This document shows positions 23,549-34,300 of a stretch of DNA of 64,000 bases, in pieces; the stretch's first letter is position 1; each line of letters begins with the position of its first letter. Source of the stretch: Collybiopsis luxurians FD-317 M1 (Eukaryota; Basidiomycota; Agaricomycetes; Agaricales; Omphalotaceae). The notes under the pieces were generated by a model, which ran no database searches, was not told the origin of the DNA, and saw nothing but the letters and a program-made list of their open reading frames with translations. The position numbers and the translations under genes were made by a program. Where the stretch lies: assembly GCA_000827265.1 (NCBI GenBank), contig KN834804.1, positions 4,436-68,435 on the forward strand, given 5' to 3'.

Positions 23549-24265
23549 CAGGAAAAATGGTCTGAGCCTCAGGTTACCTAGGAGGCAACCTGGAGCAACC
23601 TGAGGGACCTGGGTGACCTAGGTGACCTGTGCAACCTGGGTGAACCTCAGGTAATCTAGGAAATGCCAATATCCTGGGCAAACCTCAGGTATCCCAAGGA
23701 TACCTGAGGAGTGATGCTGTAAATATTACCAAATAAGGCAAAATTATATTGAATATATATACCTATGCTTTAATCTATCCTAAATGCATGACAAGGACAC
23801 CTTCTTAGTTGTAGATAACTCATAGAAACTGAAATTTGACATAAGTCACATGATGCAACTCTGTGAGCTGTCTACAATCAAAATAATTTTCATATGGTCA
23901 AAACAAGTATATCACAATTATACCATACTATATACACACTATATGTATATGTATAAGCTCTTTACTGTACTGAAATACTGTACTTGAGTATATTAGGTTA
24001 ATAATAGTATACTGTAATACACTATAAAGTATAATACCTGACAAAAATGTACACCATATATACTCTACATAAAATATGTACAAGTTCAATACTACTACTA
24101 CTATACAAGTACAATAGCTCACTATATATAGAATAGAGTACAAACAGTAATATATAAAGATATATTATTTTTGCTTATTAACCCTTTATGCAACCTGGGG
24201 TAACCTCAGGTAACCTGAGCCAACCTGAGACAACCTAGAACAACCTAGGGCACCCTAGGATATAG
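23548..24265 (-). repeat. Right terminal inverted repeat with outer AACCT cluster
   Basis: The span 23,548-24,195 is the inverted match of 1-612. Beyond the match, 24,190-24,262 is a run of CAACCTGAG / GTAACCTCAG / CAACCTAG units of about 10 bp. The left counterpart of this outer cluster would lie before base 1 of the window, since the left repeat opens with CCCAGTTGCATAAGGG, the very edge of it. Confidence 0.85.
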
Positions 24266-24379
24266 GGGTTGGACTGTGGAAACTTAGGTAACCTAAGTAC
24301 TTGAAGTGTCCTATGCTTCTTAGGTTTCTTGAGGTTGTTATAATTTAACCCCAAGCTCAAGCTATTTTTCCTGATGTAT

Positions 24380-25327
24380 AATGCATATTTGATTTCTCCA
24401 ACATGCTCTCTGTCTCCTTGCTTTCCTTAAATGTGATTTCTTTGGCAAACTTGGCCTCTTGTGAATGGGTGTGTTGTAAAGCTCCCACCAGTTGTGCTGA
24501 CAAGGCAGTATAGGGACCAAAGATGGTGTTAGGCTATGGGGATTGAGGCCCTGAGATAGATGGAGATCTAGAGCTCAGCACTGACCACAAAACCATTGGT
24601 GGCCATTAGAGTTAACCAGGAAGTCATACAAGACTCTAGAGCTGGACAACAGTTGCACCTAAGTTGTATTATAGCTGTAAGTAAGTTATGTAGTAATAGC
24701 TGTGTATGAGTTGTTGATGAGTGACAAAAGGGCACAAAAGCCAGAAACCTCTTCTGGAATGCCTAAGGAAAGATATTCAGACACCATAAACTTACAGAGG
24801 AGACAATCAAAGGCAAAAGTCAATCAAAATGGAGCAGAGGTAAGTCTTCATGGCAACAAGCTAAGAGCTGGACCACCAATGCTGAACACCCCATCAATGG
24901 ACAGCATGGAATTTTGGTTGAGAAATACCGCCATAGGGTTTTCCAATGGTAGGAAGTAACATTGTCGCAGATGAGGGCTTTATAGAGGAGGGTTATTCAG
25001 GGTATGAAAATAGTGAAGTGTCTTCTGCAAAGGTTGGTTACGGGCAAGAGAGGTAGAATGAAGGGTGGAGTTGATCCAGACTCGAAGTCAAATCGCGCCC
25101 TCCATGCTCTAAGGAGTGACGAGAGAGTATCCTAGAACGGGAACACGTTTGAACAATCTGGTCAATACAAAAACACGCATGATAGGATGTATCATTTAAG
25201 TTATTTTCGGGCAAAAAGTGACAAATAAATAGGTAAAATTCGCGCAGGAGCTGATTGACTTGAGCCGAGCGCATCCTTGACAATCCATACATAGCCATCT
25301 TTAGACACTAGTGCTTGTATTGTATAA
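24380..25327. other. Junction between element and host DNA
   Basis: From 24,380 to about 24,925 the sequence is still CpG-poor and has no supported gene; it may be a second, older repeat into which the element inserted, or the outer part of the element. CpG dinucleotides reappear at about 24,929 and are frequent after 25,080. The stretch 24,960-25,327 is probably the 3' flank of the RBR gene. Confidence 0.5.
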
Positions 25328-27788
25328 TTACGGAGGCACTCCACGATCGGGGACTTCCTCGAACAGCCGACAAACCCGATAATGGGCCCCAATCGCATTC
25401 GAAATTTCCCGTGGAAGAGCCGACTGGACAATACTCCCACCACAGAGATAGCAAAAGTGCCTAACGAATCCCCGAAAATCAGTCCAGCCAATTATCTGAG
25501 ACAACCGATAGATAGTGCTTACATGTTGCACCCCGGAGAAGGGCATGTCATATGGTTACATCCATCTGTCTTCAAAATGTTCGTCTTGCACCCTGGACAA
25601 GTCTTCCATCCTTTCTCTTGCATGAGTGCCGCAAGCTCGTTGGTCCCGTCACATGAATGCTCCGGTCCGCCGTTATTGATGCTCTGATTGCAATGCTTGC
25701 ACCAGGCATGGGTGCATCCAGGCAAGGGACAGGCAACTTTGTTTTCCTCTTGGTACTCTTCTCGATCTACGAAGGAGGTCCGGGAGCATCTATGGGAGGG
25801 TTGAGGGTGGGTGAGTCAATGGCGAAGAAAGCTAGAGTGACGGCGTACTTACTGTGAGCAGTGGAGTGGGATACAGTACTGAGAGAGCATCATCTCCTCG
25901 AGGACCTGGTAGTCTTTCTGTGGGATGTTCATTTGTTCGACAAGATTTTGCTCTACAACTGCAGAATGGTGAATACAGATTATAAATATCATAATTCAAA
26001 AACCACAACTCACTTCCTGGGTCTGGATGAGCTTTTGAATCGCTCATACACGTCGGACAAACAATGGGGAATCGACGATCGTGTATCTTGGAAAGGGTAT
26101 ATCCCTGCAGGCATTCACGGCAGAATTTATGGGAGCATCTCTCGATCAACGCTAGGTCTTCCTCTGGCAGCACGTCAAAACAAATGCCGCACGTAAAGGT
26201 AACTTGAGCAAACGCGGCAAGGTCTCGTCGTTCTTTTTCGAGTCGGCGAGATTCTTCCTCGAATTTACGTTGCTCCTGGAGAGCTTTCATATAGTCATGC
26301 TGTTCCTGGAGCTCGCGCTGGGTAAGTACAGGGAAATCAGGTTTCGGGTTACGCTCGTTACGACCCCATGGAGAGCTAGGTCGTTGCTCTTGGATAGCTC
26401 TCATATAGTCATGCTGTTGCTGGAGCTCGCGTTGAGTAAGTCCGGGAAAGTCCGGACTCAAGTCGCGCTTTTTTTGACTCCACCCAGAGTTCGATCCTGC
26501 TTCCGGTACTTCGCGTTGGGTGAGTGGGGGGAAATCCGAGCTCGACTCGCGCTGTTTACCCCTCCATCGAGAAAGACTGAAAGGCGAGGAAGTTCCAGGA
26601 TCATCGGAACCAGCACGACCTTGTTGCCTGCTGAGAGCAGCAGTATAAGCGCTCGATGGGGCCTCGGGAAGGGAATCACGACGCCCCACAGACTTGAGTT
26701 TTCGTGAAAGAAGCTCGTTTGACTTTTCCAGTTCCTCGGCCTTACGTTGAGCTGCCGATCTACTCCTACGAAGTTCTTCCTGTTCATCTGCGTACTTCTT
26801 GTTCTGCTCTTTGACATCCGCCAGCTCGGCCTGAAGATTCAGGATGCGAAACGAGGTGTCCCAGACCAATCGCTGCACCTCGGGATCGTCAAGTGCACTG
26901 GGTCCCTGTTGTTCATGCGGGATGAGGATGTGGCCAGAAAAGTTGTTCAAGAGTTGAGCTTGCCACTGCATATCGGGATCGTTGAAGATCTGATGATCTA
27001 CGGCAAGGATTTGGTGTAGCTGATGGGCAGTGGCGCGTGAAGAGGTGTTGAAAACCCATCCGGCTCCGTTGGGGTGGGATGGTCGTGGATGAGAGTCGAA
27101 AATGACAAATACGCTGGAGGGAGGTTGTGGGGCGCGCCGCCGTACTATCGATGGCTTGGTCTCGCGGCCGGTCTGATGAATGGGTACCTTGAGGCAGACG
27201 ATGATTTCGGGAGGCCGGGTTATCACCGCTGCTGTGATTCCTTGATGATTCTCAAGTTCCCTTGTGGAACATCAGAATGATAAAACGGTGTAACCAGGAA
27301 GCTGTACATACTGGAGCAGAGGGAGAAGCTGCCTGACACTCACTTCCGAGTACTGAGTCTCGATTAGTTCGAGATTTCTAGTGAACAAAGGTAGCTGGAG
27401 GAGCTCGTCCACCTCGAGGTGGGAGCTTCCAGACCACATATCTGATACCATCAGTATTTCCTGTATTATTATACCGTTAGTCCTACGCATCGCAAACCGT
27501 TTGAACAAAATTTTGTACATTTGTAGTGTCAGCGCTCAAAAGCGCCTCCAACACATTATCTTGTCCATCCTGCTCTTTTTGAAAAGCAACGCGAACACAG
27601 TTCAGGGCAGCTAGCCCACAAGAAGATATGCCTCCAGCCCTGTACTGGCTATTCTGCGAAAAAGATTGAGCATATTCATTACCACTGATGATGGACGAAA
27701 TGATGTCCCGGCCCGCCAATTCAGACAGCCCTGAATTTTCTGACGCTTTCTTGGACTCGGACAACGATGTCGTTTTTGCAATAACCAT
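25328..27788 (-). CDS. RBR-type E3 ubiquitin ligase with N-terminal cysteine-peptidase-like region
   Basis: Six exons (27788-27519, 27460-27312, 27260-26014, 25958-25853, 25789-25523, 25460-25328) join in phase to 723 residues. The C-terminus has a RING-IBR-RING set: RING1 'CGICFDVLPEEDLALIERC', an IBR with 'CSQCSRTSFVDREEY' and 'GCTHAWCKHCNQS', and RING2 'CPGCKTNILKTDGCNHMTC' leading to 'HFCYLCGG'. RING2 carries a Cys after DGCNHMT, where RBR enzymes form the ubiquitin thioester. It ends 'HYRVCRLFEE'. The N-terminal 250 residues contain 'AGGISSCGLAALNCVRV' and 'VFVIFDSHPRPSHPNGAGW', placed like the Cys and Asp-His of a papain-fold protease; that reading is an inference. A Gln/Glu-rich linker repeats 'LTQRELQ.QHDYM.A.QEQR'. 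It is divergent from the giant GTPase gene, with 523 bp between starts. Confidence 0.85.
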
Positions 27789-28311
27789 TTTCCGTGAAGT
27801 TCTGAAGGATTCGAAGACGCAGAAGATGGAGGTGTAGAGCAAACAGCGGGCGTTTATCGATGAAGACTAGAGGATCCGGCCTTGTCTCAAATATGAAATC
27901 CGCAGCGTCAATGCTTTCAATTTGACTTTACCTCGAGGCTTGAATATGCTCGTGTAGGGGTCACAATGCTTGGTTTGAGAAGCTTTTCAGCTTCCTAATT
28001 TGTCTGGTTGATCTGGGGTGGCTTTCTCTCGCAGCACAGTTGACAGCAAATGAAACGGACAAATGTCAGGTAAGCTTTAGAATCCCTCTCGAAGAAGCTT
28101 TGCTGATACAAAATCTAGGTTGAGCTTCTTCTAAAGCTACCAGCGCAGTTCATTCACAGTCCGCAGTGCTTTAGAGTTCAAGGAGACGAACGGTTTAAGT
28201 TTTCTAATTGCTGAAGCGGAAGTTGAGACGCCCACGTGCTAAAAGACGCCGTAAAGTGGCCGCGTTTTAAACCCTTCGTCCCTCCTGCAATCCTTTTTTT
28301 TCCATACCATC
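27789..28311. promoter_or_regulatory. Shared divergent promoter region
   Basis: The 523 bp between the start codons of the RBR ligase and the GTPase-VWA gene must hold both promoters. A T-rich run (TTTTTTTTCC) precedes the plus-strand ATG by 14 bp, a usual feature of fungal promoters. No clear TATA box or known operator is seen. Confidence 0.6.
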
Positions 28312-31300
28312 ATGTCGAGCTTCAAACCCCCCAGTGTTTTTCCAGCATCCGCTGTTAAAATCGTCCATTCTTCTCGTTCTAATACCGGTGAGCCACCCTA
28401 TATCTTTCGTGATCAATATCATGCTTATCTATCCGACAGATGAAGGCAAGTTTTCGACGTTCACAGAGCATCTCGGCCAATTTAACGATCATAAACGCGT
28501 AGAATTCCAAGATGTTATCAGAGTTGTCAATGGAACGAAAATCGATGTATATAGTCTTTGTCTCTTTAGGTCCTGAAGACTGACTTCCTTTGCACAAAGA
28601 ATCGTCGGAGGAATGACCAGGTGAGTGGCGTATGGAGGTGGCACGGAATAGACTCATCATCCAGGTGGTAGGGAATGCCAATCGAAAATGATCTTTCCAA
28701 CGAGGTAAATTTGATACGCCGGTCTTCTCGAAAGATAGCTAACATTATCTGGAATAGGGCAACGCCACTCGTGTCACTACGCCCCGGCCAAGCAAGAAGC
28801 TCAGGCCAACTGCAAAATTCGACCAAGATCTCTCACGGAACATCAAGGGCATGTATCGTATACTAGACCTTATCAACGAACAAGGAAGTGGAGGTTTAGG
28901 TATGTGTGTCTGCCAGCTATTGTGACCTTGCTTTCACCAAAGTATCTACAGTCGACAAAATCATCATCGCCCAGGACTCTCTTGAACGTTTTATCAACGA
29001 CGTAGTTCCTGGCGCTTATACGTCCGTAACCAAGGTCAACTTTAAAGCTCTAGACAAGGTCGGAGTCAAACCTTTCGGAGTCTACGGCAGTAAGGCCCAA
29101 CTTGTGGAGCTGCTTTTCTCTATCCACGCCATCGATGCTGAGCTGTATGGTTGAAGTTTTGTTTTCCGTGGAACCAGTCTGATCATCAGCTTTTTTGTAG
29201 GTCACAACTTTTGCTGGGCTCTACTGACGACTCAACTGGACCCAAACTTCGCTCTGGTCTCTACTTCGTTCGGATCGCCCCTTCGCCGGATGGGGTCGAG
29301 CGAGTGCTAGTACTATACTGGCCGGAAGATACAACCTGGAATGATAGTGCCATATCTTCAATCAGAAAGAACAGAATTACTTTCATGAGGTATGTAAGCT
29401 TGTTTTCAGTCTCATCATAAGAGTTCGACCATCTCCATGCCGCTCAGGTATCTCTCTAAGATTGCTGATCAAACCATGTGCCTCGTATCTGAAGAGCACG
29501 CAAAAGCCATTGTGTGGAGCGAAAGCCCTACTGATCAATCGGAAGATATGATCGAAGAGCTGGACGACGAGAACGACCGTCTTTTCACGTTCGAAGTAGC
29601 CAAGACTAATGAGCAGGAAGAGAGTGTGAATGTACGACCTGGAATCAAGGTGAATCATTTTGGGGCCATTTGAAGGGAAATTCTGAACATCTTCCGTAGA
29701 TTACCACATCTGTGCTCGAAACTGCGCCTCTCTCATCTGAATGCCCATTGAGCGCTGAGGAGTTGGCACCCAAGATCATTCCTGGGGAGACCTCGCAGGG
29801 GATACTCACCACTCGTTTCGTTCCATTGTCGATCGATAAAGAGTATATTCGCAGCGAAATGATTAACAAGTTTACCTTGAAAAATATTTTACTGTAAGTG
29901 GTTATATCCTCGTCTAATGGTTGACACGCTAAAAATTTCGTCCCAGCGGATGTGACACCTTATCTCTCGGCGACAAGATCACGGATGCTGGTGTCAGTAT
30001 TCTCGCACAGAACGGAATGGGCGAGAGATTCCCAAATGAACTGCGCGAGTGGCGAGATCGCAACTCTACGATCGTAGCAGATGTCAGGTCACAGAAAGCC
30101 AGCGAGATATCAGACTTGCAAGCAAGATTAGAGGATATGAAGAAGGATCTTTCTGTCAGCATTAGAGAGGCCCTACTCGAACGAGTGTCAAATATGTTCC
30201 CGTGAGTAGGAATCTCAGTCGTAACTCTCGATGTGTATGACCTGAACGCGATTTTCTCTAGCATGTTGGATCTATCAAACTTGTTGAAGGAGTATGCACC
30301 TGCCGACGCAGAGTTAGACTCAACGCCGGATGAAAGTAAGGGAATTGGTTTATCAGGGAATTTTACCTCAATCAAGCTATGTTTACTATAGAACGATTTG
30401 CCAACCTCGCCCACCTTTATCCTTCCATCCGCACTAGATTCGAAGAGCTCATGGGCTCCGAGGCACTGAGCAAGCTCGGTGGTGGTTTCAAAGCACATAA
30501 AGTTCGGCTCATCACCGTGCAGGTGCTGCTGGGTGTCAAAAATCTGAGTGATGATATTCGAAAGGAATCCATCGAAACCATCCTTGCGGATGGTAATCTC
30601 AAGCCTGTGCACTCGACTGTCAAAACCATTTTAAACAAAGTCCCGATTATTGGGACTTTCTTTTCCAAGGAAGGCGACTCTCTGGCGGACTTGGTAGCGA
30701 AGAAGGTAAACGAGAAGAAGGAGGTGGATGACTTTACTTTCCTTGCAAGCCTAGATGACCTTGCGCAGAAGGAACCCAGTCTCGAGGGTGCCATTTCTGG
30801 CGCAATGAAAGCTGCTGAAAGTCAGCTTACCCATCTCATTCAGAAGAATTTTGAACTTTTGGTTAAAGATGCCGCGACGACTCAGCAGAGGACTTTGGAC
30901 GATAAGATCTCGCAGCGTTTGTCGGCGGATGAAAGAAAGCACCTTCAGGAGTCCACTCGAGACTTGATCAAGGCGATACAGGTGAAAGCTGACCCGGATT
31001 CGCCGTAAGCTCAGTTTCTAGGTCTTTGTTTTCATTCTTGACATCTTCTCTTGCAGCGATCTCCTTTTGGTAGAAAGCGTGGAACCTGTTTCAGATAGAT
31101 TATACAGTAGGTGTCTATTTTTCTTCTCTCGTCATCGCTGTTCCGTTCTGAGCTGTCTTTGAAAAGATCAAACCTTCCGATACGGAGGCCACCGTCAGCG
31201 CCGTAGGGATCCCGTCCTTGAATACAAGATTCAACCCATCACCTTGACCGCCAACGACGTGCAGAATTTACAGCTTCAGAAGAACTTTATTCCGACGCCC

Positions 31301-34300
31301 AAGGTCGAAACTCGGGGGGCAAACGTTTTCCAGCTTCCACTTCATTATACCATCCAGCATATCCAACTGCTCAAGAATGAAAAGTGCTTGCTCATCATCA
31401 ATACTGGGCAAGAATTTCGGGTGTTTTGCGAGAGGCCTGCTCATCTCGAAAATGCGATTGGTCGGCCCACTGGAAAGAATCTTCATCATACGAAGCTTGG
31501 GAAGGAGGTTGTGGTAGCTTTCGATGAGACGACGCGAGCGCTTGCCATCATTGCATGCGAAAAGGTGCGCTGCTTTCTTTTCCCAAGTGGGAGCGAAAAA
31601 TTGATTTGCTCGTTTATAGTTACAACTTCACACATACTCGTACGACGAGAACTTCTCTAATTTACGCGCACATGAATCGGTCAATCTTGTCCCGTGGTTC
31701 CCTTCTGCTACCTCAGTTCGCCTAGCCTGCTTCATCTCCGGCCTTGACGAGTTGTTACTGGTGGACTCACTAGGTCAACTCCGTATCTTCTCGCAAGTTG
31801 CAGAACAATTTAGGTGACTTCGACCACCACTTTTCTTTCTGAAGCATTTGCTGATTCGTTCTTCCATAGGCCAGCTACTATTGAACTGAATCGTCCCCCG
31901 CTCAAAGCCATGTCCTCGCCTGACGGTAGTTGTCTCTTCCTGGTATTTGAGGAAGAGTCTGGATTCTCCGTCCAAACGTACCACTGGAGTACATTTGGCT
32001 CTAGCGAGGGTACTGTGTTGGACACCGGTATCCTCCCCGATCTCCCTATCATCACTTCATTCGACACTCGAATCAGTACGCACCTTCTTTGGATCGATAT
32101 GACTGCTTCCACATGTTGTTCGCTCGCCCTCGATATCACAAAACGGGTCACAGAATTCAGCTTCCAGGAGCAAGGTTCTCGAAACTTTGGCAACTCCCAT
32201 GAGCAGTCCACTGTCCACAATGCTTTAATCGACTGCCACGCAGATGTTTGGACGCGTTTCCCGGTCATTCCTGCCATATCTAGGCAGACATTGGTTACCA
32301 AGGATCGTCGTCTTTCGAGTCGACTGATCTTTGTAACGGACTTGAATCAGCACAAGTTTGAGCCATACTTCACAAAAATGATCCACTCTTTCGAGCAGCG
32401 CACGCGGAAGCCTACCGGGGATGTGTTGAAGAAGCTTCAGATTGAGAGTGTCTCTTTTGACGACATCCTCGGCGAGCTCGTTGAAGAGAATGACTGGGAC
32501 ATTTCGGAGTTCTGTGTTGGAGAGTGGCTTGTGGATGTTTTATGCCTGATCCCCATCCACCTAGCTGTAACACGAGACAACCGTTTTCTGCCATTGAAAG
32601 ACGGGGTTTCTTCATCGGATCTCGAGAAAACTCTATTGGGGGCAAATGTCTCGCAAATTGTCGACGCATTGTCATTTGGATGGTACGAGTCAATCTTTCA
32701 ATCCTATCAAGCGACCAAGGTGTGTAAATCATAGTTGGTGTGCAGTACAGTGTTGACCTTGTTTCTGTTTAGCCGGTCAGGGTGGTTTCGTCTATGGGTG
32801 TGTATTTCGCTATGACCAGAAGACATTTTCTGATTTCGGTTCAATTAGGCGAGCAATCCGTCGGAAAATCTTTTGCACTGAATCATCTTGCGGATACCTC
32901 GTTCGCAGGCTCGGCTATGAGGACGACAGGTTAGTTTTAGTTACTACATGTGGTGAACTATTGCGTACTAACGAATTCATTTCAGAGGGTGTCTGGATGT
33001 CTGTCACGCCTACTGAATCTGCGCTAATCGTAGCCCTCGATTTTGAGGGCGTTCATTCCATCGAAAGGTCTTCTTCTATGTCATTATTGTCTTTCAGAGT
33101 CTAATACCAATTACCAGGTCTCTTCAAGAGGACACGTTATTGGTGCTCTTCAACACAGCCATTTCGAACCTGGTGCGTGGACATTTCTTAAAGATGAAAA
33201 TGTTTTCCCTTACTTTTCTCCAGATTCTCTTCCGGAATAACTTTGCCCTTTCGCGTGATATTGCTGGGATGTTCCAGTCCTTCCAGTCGTCGTCAGCCGT
33301 ACTGGATCCGAAGGCCAATCCGACTCTGTTTCAATCTACCCTTGTCATAATCATCAAGGTGAGCATACGAGTTTATCTGTTTGTGGGCTGGGCACAGGAT
33401 CAACACGATGATCTAGGATGTCGTCGAGTCAGATAAGAATGAAATAGTCAAAGAGTTTTCGCTCAAATTTCAAGTATGTCATTGGTTACACTTTTATCCT
33501 GTGAATTCCTCAAATGTTTACATCCGTTACGCAGAAAATTGTCCAAGACGAGCAAGATGCCAATTTCATATCGAAGCTGCATGCTGGTCGACTCAATATC
33601 ATACCATGGCCCGTCATCGAATCCAAACAGTTTTACACCCTCTTTCCAGTCCTGAAATCAAGACTCGACAAACAGATGATCACTCATCCAACCGCCGGAG
33701 AGTTCTTGCAGACACTCAAAACCATGATGGCAAAACTGAAGGCTAACGATTGGGGCGCTTTATCTCGTAGGTTCGCTTAACTTACATTGCAGTCTGATCT
33801 AAGTGCATTGCTACAGAAACCCTCGCCGCTCATCGGGCTTCACAATTGACCGAAGCGCTTCCTCATGCTTTGATGTACGGCTATAGTGATACAGACCAAG
33901 AACCTCTCAAAGTAAGCGATTCACTGTAAGTTCGAAACAATAGTCCTGACTGTTTTTTTATCAAGAACATGGATACGAACATGATTATCGAAGCTCCAGA
34001 CACTCCAGCTGTCTTTTATATCTCGGGAGCGCCTTTTACCTCTGAATTGGCCTTACAGAATCTGATGGTCTCCTGGGACGGATTTACCGAGCGTAGTGCT
34101 GCAAGCAGTGATAGGAGTTGGGTCGAGGATCTGTCGGAATACCTTGTCGATCTCGCAAACCAACGTATTGAGCGTGTCCGGCAATGGATCGACTCTAACC
34201 TGGCCCGCTTCAAGACCGATCATGCCAACATCGATGCCCTTCGGCGCTTGATGGACAGCGCAGTAATTGACCTCAAGTCTCAAGTCGAAATATGCAAGTC

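Larger units (their letters stand above)
1..24380. mobile_element. Giant KDZ-associated DNA transposon (left tip outside window)
   Basis: One element is defined by long inverted repeats at both ends, a palindromic satellite array just inside each repeat, and a transposase core resembling the KDZ (Kyakuja-Dileera-Zisupton) superfamily. Gene content is unlike the flanking host DNA, CpG is rare across the whole stretch, and several genes are broken by in-frame stops. The left edge of the window falls inside the left inverted repeat: the matching right repeat continues outward for at least 70 bp into a cluster of AACCT motifs, so the true left end lies before base 1. The right end is uncertain; the last recognisable terminal sequence is at about 24,265-24,380. 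No target-site duplication can be checked. That this is a single element is an inference from the paired ends. Confidence 0.8.

Noticed and set aside
24702..24959. Gene of 85 residues at the right edge of the element
   Set aside because: Lies in the CpG-poor junction strip; polar composition is not enough to call it, and no family is recognised.
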